Origin: Kitasatospora fiedleri
Lineage (GTDB): Bacteria; Actinomycetota; Actinomycetes; Streptomycetales; Streptomycetaceae
DNA length: 64,000 nucleotides
Assembly (NCBI RefSeq): GCF_948472415.1
Contig: NZ_OX419519.1
Span: 2,542,001 to 2,606,000 of the forward strand
Direction: 5' to 3'
The notes under the pieces are model-generated. The model did no database searches. It had not been told where the DNA came from and saw only the letters and a program-made list of their open reading frames with translations. Positions 1 through 9,077 of the stretch are shown here, one piece after another. The position numbers and the translations under genes were made by a program. How positions within the stretch are numbered: position 1 is the first letter of the stretch; each line of letters starts with the position of its first letter.

Positions 1-1
1 C

Positions 2-817
2 ACCGAGGACGGCGGGCGGCTGGCCTACGACACCCTGGTGTACGCGCTCGGCAGCCGCACCGCCTGGGGCGGGGTGCCGGGCGCCGCCGAGCACGCGTAC
101 TCGGCGGAACGCGCCGAGGAGCTGTGCCACCGGCTCTCCGGAGCCGCCGCGCCCGGCACCGTCGCGGTGGTCGGCGGCGGCCCGACCGGCATCGAACTGG
201 CCACCGAGCTGGCCGAGGCGTACCCGGCCTGGCAGGTCCGGCTGGTCGCGGCCGACCGGGTCGGCGGCTGGCTGTCGGAGCGCGGCCGGGCGCACGTCCT
301 GGCGGTGCTCGGCCGCCTCGGGGTCCGGGTCGACGAGCAGCACCGGGTCACCGCCGTCACCGCGGCCGGGCTGAGCTGCGGGGACGACGACCTCCCTGCG
401 GACGTGGTGGTGTGGGCCGCCTCGATGGAGCCGCACCCGCTGGCCGCCGACGCCGGCCTGGCCGTCAACGCCCGCGGCCGCGCCCTGGTGGACGACCACC
501 TGCGCTCGCTCTCGCACCCCGAGGTGCACGTGATCGGCGACGCCGCCGCCGTCGACCTGCCCGGCACCGGCGAACTGCGGATGGCCTGCGCCACCGCGAT
601 GCCGCAGGGCCGCTACCTGGCCAAGCTGCTCACCGGCCGCACCGGCAAGCCGTTCTCGTACCGCTACGTCACCCAGTGCCTGAGCCTGGGCCGCGGCGAG
701 GCGCTGGTGCAGCTGATCCACGGCGACGACTCGATGCGGCCCCGGGTGCTGACCGGCCCGGCCGGCCGGCTGGTCAAGGCGGGCATCGTCAAGGGCCTGC
801 CGCTGTCGCTGCGCTGA
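2..817 (+). CDS. NAD(P)/FAD-dependent oxidoreductase, 5'-truncated (NDH-2-like)
   Basis: The reading frame is open to the left window edge, so the N-terminus, with the first FAD-binding motif, is missing; 271 codons remain. A complete second Rossmann motif (VVGGGPTGIELATELAE, near residues 56-72) binds NAD(P)H. A late HVIGDAAA motif is the usual third FAD contact in this fold. The overall pattern fits the pyridine-nucleotide disulfide oxidoreductase superfamily, most like single-subunit type II NADH dehydrogenases or ferredoxin reductase-like proteins. No redox-active CxxC is visible in the part present. The substrate cannot be assigned from the fragment. A bidirectional hairpin follows, shared with the convergent lepA. 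Confidence 0.8.
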   Translation, partial: TEDGGRLAYDTLVYALGSRTAWGGVPGAAEHAYSAERAEELCHRLSGAAAPGTVAVVGGGPTGIELATELAEAYPAWQVRLVAADRVGGWLSERGRAHVLAVLGRLGVRVDEQHRVTAVTAAGLSCGDDDLPADVVVWAASMEPHPLAADAGLAVNARGRALVDDHLRSLSHPEVHVIGDAAAVDLPGTGELRMACATAMPQGRYLAKLLTGRTGKPFSYRYVTQCLSLGRGEALVQLIHGDDSMRPRVLTGPAGRLVKAGIVKGLPLSLR

Positions 818-894
818 CCCCGGGCGCCGACGACGGCCGTAGGCCCACGGCGGCGGGCCCACGGCGGCGGGTCCACGGCGGGCGGCGGGAACGG

Positions 895-938
895 CGGCGG
901 GCCGGTACCCCCTCGTGCGAGGGAGCACCGGCCCGCCG
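895..938. terminator. bidirectional terminator between the oxidoreductase gene and lepA
   Basis: A 12-bp perfect stem (895-906 with 927-938) encloses a smaller 5-bp stem (910-914 with 919-923). It lies between two convergent stop codons. There is no strong T tract, which is usual in high-GC actinobacteria. Confidence 0.7.
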
Positions 939-958
939 TCATCGGCCCGCTTCCGGAG

Positions 959-2827
959 CTACTTCTTCTCCTTCGGGGCCTCCGCGTCCGTCGACAGCGC
1001 GGCGATGAAGGCCTCCTGCGGGACCTCCACCCGGCCGACCATCTTCATCCGCTTCTTGCCTTCCTTCTGCTTCTCCAGCAGCTTGCGCTTGCGCGAGATG
1101 TCACCGCCGTAGCACTTGGCGAGGACGTCCTTGCGGATCGCCCGGACCGTCTCGCGGGCGATCACCCTGGAGCCGATCGCGGCCTGGATCGGCACCTCGA
1201 ACTGCTGGCGCGGGATGAGCTTCTGCAGCTTGCCGGCCATCATCACGCCGTAGTTGTAGGCCTTGTCCTTGTGCACGATCGCGGAGAACGCGTCCACCGC
1301 GTCGCCGTGCAGCAGGATGTCGACCTTGACCAGCTGGGCGGTCTGCTCGCCGATGGGCTCGTAGTCGAGCGAGGCGTAGCCGCGGGTCTTGGACTTCAGC
1401 TGGTCGAAGAAGTCGAAGACGATCTCGGCGAGCGGCAGCGTGTAGCGGAGCTCGACGCGGTCCTCGGAGAGGTAGTCCATGCCCTGGAGGGTGCCGCGGC
1501 GGGCCTGGCAGAGCTCCATGATCGCGCCGACGAACTCGTTGGGCGCCAGGATGGTGCCGCGCACCACCGGCTCGTACACCTCGGCGATCTTGCCGGTGGG
1601 GAACTCGCTCGGGTTGGTGACGGTGTGCTCGGTGCCGTCCTCCATGATCACCCGGTAGACCACGTTCGGGGCGGTGGAGATCAGGTCGAGGTTGAACTCG
1701 CGCTCCAGCCGCTCCCGGATGATCTCCAGGTGCAGCAGGCCGAGGAAGCCGCAGCGGTAGCCGAAGCCGAGCGCCACCGAGGTCTCCGGCTCGTAGGCCA
1801 GCGCGGCGTCGTTCAGGCGCAGCTTGTCCAGGGCGTCGCGGAGCAGCGGGTAGTCCGAGCCGTCCAGCGGGTAGAGGCCGGAGAACACCATCGGGCGCGG
1901 GTCCTTGTAGCCGCCCAGCGCCTCGGTCGCACCCTTGTGCATCGAGGTGATGGTGTCACCGACCTTGGACTGCCGGACGTCCTTCACACCGGTGATGATG
2001 TAGCCGACCTCGCCGACGCCGAGGCCGTCGGCGACCTTCGGCTCGGGCGAGATGACGCCGATCTCCAGCAGCTCGTGGGTGGCGCCGGTGGACATCATGG
2101 CGATCCGCTCACGCTTGGTGAGCTGGCCGTCCACGACTCGCACGTAGGTGACGACGCCGCGGTAGGAGTCGTACACCGAGTCGAAGATCATCGCGCGGGC
2201 CGGGGCGTCCTTGACGCCGACCGGGGCGGGGATCTTCTCGACCACGTGGTCGAGCAGCTCCTCCACGCCGAGACCGGTCTTCGCGGAGACCTTCAGCACG
2301 TCCTCCGGGTCGCAGCCGATGATGTGCGCGATCTCGGCGGCGTACTTCTCCGGCTGGGCGGCCGGCAGGTCGATCTTGTTGAGCACGGGGATGATCGTGA
2401 GGTCGTTCTCCAGCGCCAGGTACAGGTTGGCGAGGGTCTGCGCCTCGATGCCCTGGGCGGCGTCGACGACCAGGATGGTGCCCTCGCAGGCCGCGAGGGA
2501 GCGGGACACCTCGTACGTGAAGTCCACGTGGCCGGGGGTGTCGATCATGTTGAGGATGTGCGTCGTACCCGCGTTCTCACCGGACCGCGGCGCCCACGGG
2601 AGGCGGACGGCCTGGGACTTGATGGTGATGCCGCGCTCGCGCTCGATGTCCATCCGGTCGAGGTACTGGGCGCGCATCTGCCGGGGGTCCACCACGCCGG
2701 TGATCTGCAGCATCCGGTCGGCGAGCGTCGACTTGCCGTGGTCGATGTGGGCGATGATGCAGAAGTTGCGGATCACCGCCGGGTCAGTACGGCTGGGCTC
2801 TGGCACGTTGCTGGGGGTCGCGGGCAC
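959..2827 (-). CDS. lepA: Elongation factor 4 (LepA), back-translocating ribosomal GTPase
   Basis: The 622-residue protein is close to the family length of about 600. GTPase motifs are clear: G1 AHIDHGKST at 26-34, G3 DTPGH at 96-100 and G4 NKID at 150-153. EF-G-like domains III and V and the LepA-specific C-terminus (ending in a Lys-rich [17 protein letters not shown] segment) follow. LepA acts on the ribosome, promoting back-translocation or aiding 30S biogenesis. The GTG at 2827 has only a poorly spaced AAGG before it. A second GTG seven codons downstream (residue 8) is possible, so the exact start is uncertain. It is divergent from the small ORF at 2932. Confidence 0.96.
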   Translation of the reverse strand: MPATPSNVPEPSRTDPAVIRNFCIIAHIDHGKSTLADRMLQITGVVDPRQMRAQYLDRMDIERERGITIKSQAVRLPWAPRSGENAGTTHILNMIDTPGHVDFTYEVSRSLAACEGTILVVDAAQGIEAQTLANLYLALENDLTIIPVLNKIDLPAAQPEKYAAEIAHIIGCDPEDVLKVSAKTGLGVEELLDHVVEKIPAPVGVKDAPARAMIFDSVYDSYRGVVTYVRVVDGQLTKRERIAMMSTGATHELLEIGVISPEPKVADGLGVGEVGYIITGVKDVRQSKVGDTITSMHKGATEALGGYKDPRPMVFSGLYPLDGSDYPLLRDALDKLRLNDAALAYEPETSVALGFGYRCGFLGLLHLEIIRERLEREFNLDLISTAPNVVYRVIMEDGTEHTVTNPSEFPTGKIAEVYEPVVRGTILAPNEFVGAIMELCQARRGTLQGMDYLSEDRVELRYTLPLAEIVFDFFDQLKSKTRGYASLDYEPIGEQTAQLVKVDILLHGDAVDAFSAIVHKDKAYNYGVMMAGKLQKLIPRQQFEVPIQAAIGSRVIARETVRAIRKDVLAKCYGGDISRKRKLLEKQKEGKKRMKMVGRVEVPQEAFIAALSTDAEAPKEKK

Positions 2828-2931
2828 CTTGGTCCGATTTCTGATCCGATCAATATGGTTCTGTCCATCCTCCCATGCCGAACGGCCCTCGGGTCCTTCC
2901 CGGCCGAGCGGGTGTGCGGGACGATCACCCC

Positions 2932-3237
2932 ATGATCTTGGAAAGCGCCCTGCTCGACGTCCTCCCCGGCCGGGAGGAGGAGTTCCTCGCCGCCTTCGCC
3001 GAGGCCCGCCCGCTGATCTCCGTCCAACCCGGCTTCCGCTCCCTGGAACTGCGCCGCTGCCTGGACGCGGGGCGCACCTCGCGCTTCCTGCTCCAGGTCG
3101 GCTGGGACACCCTGGAGGACCACACCGAGGGCTTCCGCCGCTCCCCCGAGTACGCGCGCTGGCGCGAACTGCTGCACCGCTTCTACGACCCGTTCCCGAC
3201 CGTCGAGCACTACGGCGAGCCGCTGCTCACCGCCTGA
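2932..3237 (+). CDS. antibiotic biosynthesis monooxygenase (ABM)-like family protein
   Basis: This 101-residue protein begins [18 protein letters not shown] and has the dimeric ferredoxin-like alpha/beta barrel pattern of small ABM domains: beta strand, helix with PGREEEF, strand LELRRC, strand [25 protein letters not shown], and a final helix. Such proteins may be cofactor-free oxygenases, but most are uncharacterised. The ATG at 2932 was chosen because the fold begins directly there; the upstream in-frame extension looks like non-coding sequence. It is followed by a perfect-palindrome terminator, so it is probably monocistronic. Confidence 0.75.
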   Translation: MILESALLDVLPGREEEFLAAFAEARPLISVQPGFRSLELRRCLDAGRTSRFLLQVGWDTLEDHTEGFRRSPEYARWRELLHRFYDPFPTVEHYGEPLLTA

Positions 3238-3246
3238 CCGCCTGAT

Positions 3247-3280
3247 CCCTCGCCCGCGGGCCGCGGCCCGCGGGCGAGGG
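3247..3280 (+). terminator. terminator of the ABM-like gene
   Basis: A perfect 34-base palindrome of 17-base arms (left arm 3247-3263, right arm 3264-3280) starts 9 bases after the stop codon. It would fold as a stem of about 15 bp with a tetraloop. Confidence 0.8.
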
Positions 3281-3327
3281 AACTGCACGGGAACGGCCGG
3301 GGAGGGCGGCTGGGGCGGCGGTCCGGT

Positions 3328-3357
3328 TTGGGCGGGCCGGGGCGGCCCTGGTAGCGT
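3328..3357 (+). promoter_or_regulatory. candidate housekeeping promoter of rpsT
   Basis: A -35-like TTGGGC (3328-3333) and a -10-like TAGCGT (3352-3357) are separated by 18 bases. They lie about 100 bases upstream of the rpsT start, giving a 5' leader of about 95 bases. Assigned by pattern only. Confidence 0.45.
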
Positions 3358-3459
3358 GGGGCGCTGCACTCCGCCCTCGGCATGCCCTCTCAGCTGCCCG
3401 AGCGGCACCAGGAGTGCCACCCGTCGTAGCAACGATTCACAACAGACTGAGGCTCTTTC

Positions 3460-3723
3460 GTGGCGAACATCAAGTCCCAGATCAAGCGCAACAAGACCAA
3501 CGAGAAGGCGCGCCTGCGCAACAAGGCCGTCAAGTCCTCGCTGAAGACCGCTCTGCGCAAGGCCCGCGAGGCCGCTGCCGCCGGCGAGACCGAGAAGGCC
3601 GTCGTGCTGGCCCGCGCCGCCTCCAAGGCCCTCGACAAGGCCGTGAGCAAGGGCGTCATCCACAAGAACCAGGCCGCCAACAAGAAGTCGGCGATCACCA
3701 AGCGCGTCAACGTCGCCGCCTGA
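3460..3723 (+). CDS. rpsT: 30S ribosomal protein S20
   Basis: The 87-residue basic protein begins [21 protein letters not shown], the classical S20 N-terminus that binds 16S rRNA helices 9 and 44 and aids early 30S assembly. The length matches the family (85-90). The start is GTG at 3460, with a GAGG-type ribosome binding site about ten bases upstream. The gene is convergent with holA, as in other actinomycetes, and appears monocistronic with its own promoter. Confidence 0.97.
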   Translation: MANIKSQIKRNKTNEKARLRNKAVKSSLKTALRKAREAAAAGETEKAVVLARAASKALDKAVSKGVIHKNQAANKKSAITKRVNVAA

Positions 3724-3735
3724 TCCAGTTCTTCC

Positions 3736-3752
3736 GTACGGCCCCGCCGTAC
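3736..3752 (+). terminator. small hairpin after rpsT
   Basis: A 6-bp stem (GTACGG at 3736-3741 with CCGTAC at 3747-3752) and a 5-base loop lies 13 bases after the rpsT stop. It is weak alone; the stronger hairpin at 3958-3986 is the more convincing terminator. Confidence 0.4.
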
Positions 3753-3957
3753 ACCCGGTGCCACCAGGCACCACTCCGGTCGGCGTGAACCCGCGGCCCT
3801 CTACCCGCCACCGCCGACCACCCGCTCCCGGAAACCCCGGCCCTCTACCCGGAGTTCCGACGAGCCGTACGTCCCGTACCGCACGCGGCCTGCGTTCGCC
3901 ACGCGGGTGCGGTACACAGCTTCACAGTGCGAGCGCCCGTCCACGGGCCTCCACTCC

Positions 3958-3986
3958 CTGCCCGCCCGGGCCTCCCGGGCGGGCAG
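3958..3986. terminator. bidirectional terminator between rpsT and holA
   Basis: A perfect 13-bp stem (3958-3970 with 3974-3986) with a 3-base loop sits in the 414-bp gap between the convergent rpsT and holA. I see no gene in the rest of the gap; CCCTCTACCCG occurs twice (about 3793 and 3840) without obvious meaning. Confidence 0.7.
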
Positions 3987-4137
3987 TCGGCGTTTCCGGC
4001 ACTCTTCCGACCGGGTCGCTTCCCTCTCCCGAACGCACCGGCGAGGCACCCGGACCCGCCCGGCCCGGAACGCCCCACCGACACCGGCCGGCCGGCAAAC
4101 TCCCAGCCCCGGCAGGTGTACGCGGGTCCCCTGGTGC

Positions 4138-5133
4138 CTAGTAGGGGCGGGAACCGGCCCGGGAGGCGCGGGCGACGGCGACGACGGCGCGTTCCAACGC
4201 GTACGCGGGGTCGTCGGAGCCGCCCTTCACAGCGGCATCGGCCTGGGCGACGGCGGTCAGCGCGGCGGCCACCCCGTCGCCGGTCCAACCGCGCATCTGC
4301 TGGCGCACCCGGTCCACCTTCCACGGCGGCATGCCCAACTCGCGCGCCAGGTCGGCGGGCCGCATATTGCGGCCGGCCGAGGCGAGCCGGCCGATGCTGC
4401 GGACACCGGAGGCGAGGGCATAGGTAATGCCGGTCGGCGGCTGGCCGACCGCCAGCGCCCAGCGCAGCCGTTCCAGCGCCTCGGCGGCCCGGCCGGTCAC
4501 CGCAAGGTCGGCCACCTCGAAGCCGGTCGCCTCGGCGCGACCGCTGTAGTACTTGGCGACCGCCGCCTCGTCGATCGGGCCTTCGATGTCGGCGGTCAAC
4601 TGGCTGCACGCGGCCGACAGTTCCCGCAGATCGCTGCCCAGCGAGTCCAGTAGCGCCTGGCAGGCCTCGGGGTTGGCGGCCCTCCCCAGGGTGCGGAACT
4701 CGTTGCGGATGAAGGCCAGTTTCTCGCTCGCCTTGGTGAGCTTCGCGCAGGCGACCTCCCGGGCGCCCGCCTTCTTCGCCGCGTCCAGCAGCCCCTTGCC
4801 CTTGGCACCGCCCGCGTGCACCAGCACCATGATCACTTCTTCGGCGGGCGACTCCAGGTAGGCCTTGACCTCCTTGACCGAGTCCACCGAGAGGTCCTGC
4901 GCGGCCCGGACCACGATGACCTTCCGCTCCGCGAAGAGCGAGGGTGTGGTGAGCTCCGCCAACTGCCCGGGCTGCAGCGCCCCCTGCGCGAGGTCCCGGA
5001 CGTCCGTGTCCGGGTCCGCCGCCCGGGCCGCCGCCACCACCTCGGCAACCGCGCGGTCCAGCAGCAGCTCCTCCTGGCCGACCGCAACGGTCAGCGGGGC
5101 GAGCAGGTCGTCGGGTGCACTCTTCCTGGCCAT
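4138..5133 (-). CDS. holA: DNA polymerase III subunit delta (clamp-loader wrench)
   Basis: This 331-residue protein has the HolA pattern: an N-terminal AAA+-like domain starting LAPLTVAVGQEELLLDRAV, the FAERKVIVVRAAQDL segment, and a C-terminal collar domain with ALERLRWALAVGQPPTGITYALASGVRSIGRLA. Delta opens the beta sliding clamp in the clamp-loader complex. It lacks a Walker A motif, as expected. The start is ATG at 5133 (MARKSAPDD). It is followed downstream by the hairpin shared with rpsT. Confidence 0.92.
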   Translation of the reverse strand: MARKSAPDDLLAPLTVAVGQEELLLDRAVAEVVAAARAADPDTDVRDLAQGALQPGQLAELTTPSLFAERKVIVVRAAQDLSVDSVKEVKAYLESPAEEVIMVLVHAGGAKGKGLLDAAKKAGAREVACAKLTKASEKLAFIRNEFRTLGRAANPEACQALLDSLGSDLRELSAACSQLTADIEGPIDEAAVAKYYSGRAEATGFEVADLAVTGRAAEALERLRWALAVGQPPTGITYALASGVRSIGRLASAGRNMRPADLARELGMPPWKVDRVRQQMRGWTGDGVAAALTAVAQADAAVKGGSDDPAYALERAVVAVARASRAGSRPY

Positions 5134-5297
5134 CGCCTACCAGGATCGCACGCCATACGGACAGCCCTCCGCGCCACGTCCTCTTCCCGTACCGCACCGG
5201 GTGCCTCCCTTCCCTGCCTCCTGGCACCTCCGCACGCCGCCCGCCGGGGAAGCGGGGCCGGTGCCGTACCGGCTGCGGGGCCGAGGACAATAACGAC

Positions 5298-5561
5298 GTG
5301 ATCGAGAACAATGACCGTCAGTTGCTCGTCCTCCCCGACCGCGATGCGGCGGAGGAGGTCGCTGAGGAGTTGAGCGCGCGCTGGCCCGAACTGGGCGACG
5401 TCGAGGTGGTCCGGGATTCCCTCGCCGGGGAGGACGACGCCGAGGACGCCCAGTGGCTGGTGGTGGTGGAGGCCCCCGAGGAGGACGGCTGGACCACCCG
5501 CCTGCTGAGCGAACTCGACCAGCTCGTCGCCGAACAGGACGGGTGGCGGGAGCAGGGCTGA
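5298..5561 (+). CDS. conserved hypothetical small acidic protein
   Basis: The 87-residue protein begins VIENNDRQLLVLPDRDAAEEVAEELSAR, is rich in Asp and Glu, and ends QLVAEQDGWREQG. No signal peptide, membrane span or known domain is visible. GTG at 5298 was chosen; frames further upstream overlap the holA start region and look non-coding. It is divergent from holA and convergent with comEC. The function is unknown. Confidence 0.65.
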   Translation: MIENNDRQLLVLPDRDAAEEVAEELSARWPELGDVEVVRDSLAGEDDAEDAQWLVVVEAPEEDGWTTRLLSELDQLVAEQDGWREQG

Positions 5562-5601
5562 CGTCCCGCCCCGTTCGCCACTCCCCTCGTCACCGCCTGG
5601 C

Positions 5602-5637
5602 CCCGCCCGAGCGAGGTACACCACCCGCTCGGGCGGG
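5602..5637. terminator. bidirectional terminator before comEC 3' end
   Basis: A 12-bp perfect stem (5602-5613 with 5626-5637) and a 12-base loop lies between the convergent stops at 5561 and 5708. A second, weaker hairpin with 7-bp arms (5663-5669 with 5680-5686) follows. Confidence 0.7.
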
Positions 5638-5707
5638 CGCTTCGGCTCCGGACCGTCCCCCGGCCCGGCCCCGCCTCGGGCCGGGCCCAACCCCGGGTCG
5701 GGACCGC

Positions 5708-8473
5708 TCAACCGTGAACCGGGTGCGGGTGCGTCGCCACGGCCAGGTCCCTCGAGTCGCCCAGAACCGCGATGTCCCCGGAACTGTCGGTCCGGACCAC
5801 CGTCGCCCCCAGCGCCTTCAGTCCCGCCACGGTCTGGGACGCCGGATGCCCGTACGGGTTACCCACGCCGCAGGAGATCAGGGCCAACCGCGGACGGAGC
5901 GCGGCCATCAACGACCAGTCCTGGTTCGCCGACCCGTGGTGCGCCACCTTCAGGACATCCACCCGTCCCACCCCGGGCGGCCCCGGACCGCTTCGAATCG
6001 TGCCCAGGCCGGCACCCGCACCCCCTCCCGCAGGGACTTCACCTTCAATCACCGTACTTTCCAGTGGATTTGACGCTCCACCTCCTGGTTCGAGCAGCGA
6101 AGACGAAGACTTGGCCATCGGCGAGAGTGGCGGCACGCCGAGTGCCAGCAGGGCGGACTGGGCCGGAGGTTCCAGGTCTCCGAGCAGGGCGACCCGCAAC
6201 GGGGCCGTGGGCGGGCCGAGCACGGCGAGGATCGCGATGCTGGAGTTGTTCGGCCCCTCGGCGTCGGACGCCGGGGGCGAGGTGGGCCACAGGACCTCCC
6301 AGGTGAGTTCGGCCCCGGCACTGCGCCGTTCGCCGCGCCGCGCGTGCACCACCGGGATGCCGCCGCCCGCCGCCCAGCGGAGCACCCGGGAGCGTTCGCC
6401 GTCCGACTCGTCCGAGGTGGTCACCTCGATCGCCCCGACCGACCGGCCGCGCAGTACGCCGGGGATGCCTTCCGCATGGTCGGCGTGGAAGTGGGTGAGG
6501 AGCAGGAGGGGAATCCTGGTCACCCCGAGGCCCCGTAGGCAGGCGTCGGCCGTTTTGGGGTCGGGTCCGGCGTCCACCACCACGGCAGTGCCCGGCCCGA
6601 CGGGCAGGACCGTCATGTCGCCCTGCCCGATGTCGCACATCGCCAGCCGCCAGCCCGACGCGGGCCACCCGGTCGCCAACCGGACGACGGAGGGCGGGCG
6701 CAGCAGCACCAGCGGCAGCAACAGGGCGACCACGAGCGCCACCAACACCCTCGTCCGCCGATGTCGGCTCTGGCGGCCGGCCAGCAGTGGTGGCACCGCC
6801 CAGGCCAGCGACACGATCACCACCACCAGCAGGGCCGCACCGAACGTCCCGGCGGGCCAGGCAAGTTCGGCCCCCGGAAGTTCCGCCCCGCGCCTCGCGA
6901 CAGCGGCCAACCAGCCGACCGGCAGTGCCGCGAGGTCCGTCAGGAACTCCGCGGTTCCCTTGGAGAAGGGTGCGACCGTGAGCGCGCCGAATCCGAGCAG
7001 GGTGGCCGGGGCGACCGCGATCTCGGCCAGCAGGTTGCACGGCACCCCGACCAGGCTGACCCGGGGCGCGAGCAACACGGTGACCGGCGAGCAGAACGCC
7101 TGCGCCGCCGCGGTGGCACCGACCGCCGCCGCCAGGTGGTGCGGCCAGCGGCGCGCCCGGAGCGCCGCCGTCCACCGCGGGCCGAGCACCAACAGTCCGG
7201 CCGTGGCCAGCACGGAGAGCAGGAACCCGTACGAGCGGGCCAGGTACGGGTCCACCAGGATCAGGATCAGTACCGCGCCGGCCAGCGCGGGGACGCCTCT
7301 CCGCGGTCGGCCGGTGGCCAGCGCGAGCAGACCGATCAGCCCGGTGGCCCCGGCTCTGAGCACGCTCGGGTCGGGCCGGCAGACGGTGACGAACGCCAGC
7401 GTCAGCGCGGTTCCGAGCAGCGCCGTGGTGCGGAACGAGAGGCCCAGCAGCCCGGCCAGGCCACCGCGTCCTGGGGCGTCGGGTTCACTGGGCGTGCCAC
7501 CGACCAGGACGGCCAGGACGATCGCCAGGTTGGCGCCGCTCACCGCGACCAGGTGACCCAGGTCGGTGGCCCGGAACGCGTCCGCCAGATCGTCGGGCAG
7601 CCGCGACACGTCACCCACCACCAGTCCGGGGAGCAGCCCGCGCGTGTCCGGCGGAAGGTGGTCGCAGGCGTCCCGAAGTCCTTTGCGGAGGTGGGCCGCG
7701 AGGCGCTGCGGGAGGTTCGGCGGAGCGATGACACGCGGCTGCCCCTGAGGGACGAGCAGCGCCGCGCTGTCGCTCCGGGACCTCCCTCCCGCCGCACCGG
7801 CCGTCGGTGGCCGCTCCGGCAGCACCTCCGCCCGCAGTTCCAGTTCGGTGGATGGGGTCAACTGCCTCCAGGGGTAGTCGTCTTGGGAGCGGACCAGCAG
7901 AGTGACAGGTGTGCGGGTCGCGATGGGCGGCGGCGGAGAGCCGCCGCGGGGGCGCGGAGCGGCACGGACTCGGGTGACGAGTGCGGAGATGGTGAGCGTC
8001 GGTCTGGACAGGGAGCTGCCCTGGGTGTGCGAGCCGTGCTGTTTCGGATCGCCCGTGACGGTCAGCTCGACGGTGATCTCGGGATGGGCAGGTTTCTCGT
8101 CCACGGGCTGCTCCGCAGCGCCCTGCCCGTCACCGTTGACCCGCTGCCCGACCGCAGCGGGCGGTGCGGCGGGACGGGCCAGTGCGGGCAGTGGGCCGCG
8201 GTGCAGGTCTGCGGTGTGCAGGACGGTGGTGGTGGCCGCTGCGGCGGCGGTCAGCAGGACCGCCGCGGTCAGACGGTGAATCGATCGACGAGGTCCTTTC
8301 GTGGCGAGCAGGACGAGGGAGGCCGGCGCAGCCACCAGGGCGGCCAGCAGCAGCAAAGGGTGTCGGTCCGAATCCAGAGCGGGGACAGCGGCGGTCACTG
8401 CCCATGCGGTGCAAGCCGGGAGGAGCAGTCGGTAGTCGGTCCGGTGGTGAACGAGAGGCGGCGCGGCCGGCAT
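5708..8473 (-). CDS. comEC: ComEC/Rec2-type DNA internalization membrane protein
   Basis: This 921-residue protein has the three-part ComEC layout. An N-terminal region (DUF4131-like) contains two early membrane spans. A multi-span central Competence domain carries the VAVSGANLAIVLAVLVGG signature. A C-terminal metallo-beta-lactamase-like domain carries the metal motif HFHADH near residue 660, plus later DAGP and AHHGS elements. In competent bacteria ComEC forms the inner-membrane channel for single-stranded DNA; natural competence is unproven in Streptomyces, so the physiological role is open. ATG at 8473 was chosen because AAAGGAGG lies at ideal spacing. A longer GTG-led frame from 8530 has no such signal. 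Confidence 0.9.
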   Translation of the reverse strand: MPAAPPLVHHRTDYRLLLPACTAWAVTAAVPALDSDRHPLLLLAALVAAPASLVLLATKGPRRSIHRLTAAVLLTAAAAATTTVLHTADLHRGPLPALARPAAPPAAVGQRVNGDGQGAAEQPVDEKPAHPEITVELTVTGDPKQHGSHTQGSSLSRPTLTISALVTRVRAAPRPRGGSPPPPIATRTPVTLLVRSQDDYPWRQLTPSTELELRAEVLPERPPTAGAAGGRSRSDSAALLVPQGQPRVIAPPNLPQRLAAHLRKGLRDACDHLPPDTRGLLPGLVVGDVSRLPDDLADAFRATDLGHLVAVSGANLAIVLAVLVGGTPSEPDAPGRGGLAGLLGLSFRTTALLGTALTLAFVTVCRPDPSVLRAGATGLIGLLALATGRPRRGVPALAGAVLILILVDPYLARSYGFLLSVLATAGLLVLGPRWTAALRARRWPHHLAAAVGATAAAQAFCSPVTVLLAPRVSLVGVPCNLLAEIAVAPATLLGFGALTVAPFSKGTAEFLTDLAALPVGWLAAVARRGAELPGAELAWPAGTFGAALLVVVIVSLAWAVPPLLAGRQSRHRRTRVLVALVVALLLPLVLLRPPSVVRLATGWPASGWRLAMCDIGQGDMTVLPVGPGTAVVVDAGPDPKTADACLRGLGVTRIPLLLLTHFHADHAEGIPGVLRGRSVGAIEVTTSDESDGERSRVLRWAAGGGIPVVHARRGERRSAGAELTWEVLWPTSPPASDAEGPNNSSIAILAVLGPPTAPLRVALLGDLEPPAQSALLALGVPPLSPMAKSSSSLLEPGGGASNPLESTVIEGEVPAGGGAGAGLGTIRSGPGPPGVGRVDVLKVAHHGSANQDWSLMAALRPRLALISCGVGNPYGHPASQTVAGLKALGATVVRTDSSGDIAVLGDSRDLAVATHPHPVHG

Positions 8474-9077
8474 CGAAGCTCCTCCTTTCGGCGGGGCAGC
8501 GGGCGGCGGTGAACGGCGGGTGGTCCACAAGGCAGCGGTGGTTTCTTCCCGTGCACGACCTCCTTGGCGGGAAAGCTGGTTGATGCTCTCGATTCGTCTG
8601 GGAGCTTGGGTAGGCGCAGGCTCGGGCCAATGCGGCGGTTGGCCAACAAGCCTTCTGTAAAGCCGACTTGGCGACTGTTTCGGTAAAGCCGTGCGGACTC
8701 ACCGGTTTTCGGGGCTGTACTCGGCGTGAGGTCTGCTCACCTCACGCCGAGCAGCGAGAGCTGAGCAGGGGCAGCCTCCCGACAGCGATGCAGCAGCGTT
8801 TGTCGCGGTGGCCTCACCACAGGGGGTGGGCCCGGTCAGAGCTCGGGCGGAGCGGTCAGAGCCGTCCGACCGCAGGGGCGAAGTACGTGGTCGAACAGAG
8901 CGGCGAAGGTGGTAATTCGAGTCTCACCCCCTGTCTCCTGGTCGGCAGGCGGCGGGGTCCCCGGCCAGGACCCGCAGTGGCAGTACAAGACGTGGCGTGC
9001 AGCAGGAGCGAGCTGAGACCTCCTCGTACGTTCTCAGGCCGGACGATGGCCCGGCCGAACCTGGCGGGAGCGACCGG
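8474..9077. other. 604-bp gap between comEA and comEC, no gene seen
   Basis: Open frames here lack ribosome binding sites and recognisable protein pattern. The gap holds one strong hairpin (8721-8750) and a 9-base direct repeat GTAAAGCCG at 8657-8665 and 8683-8691, spaced 26 bases. The comEC promoter must lie between the hairpin and 8473, but I cannot place it with confidence. Confidence 0.5.
8721..8750 (-). terminator. terminator downstream of comEA
   Basis: A perfect 12-bp stem (8721-8732 with 8739-8750) with a 6-base loop lies 328 bases beyond the comEA stop on the minus strand. It would separate the comEA and comEC transcripts. Confidence 0.6.

Noticed and set aside
8880..8945. A possible tRNA because of GGTAATTCGAGTCTCACC near 8910
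   Set aside because: The arms around TTCGAGT do not pair as a T-stem and no anticodon or acceptor arms are found.
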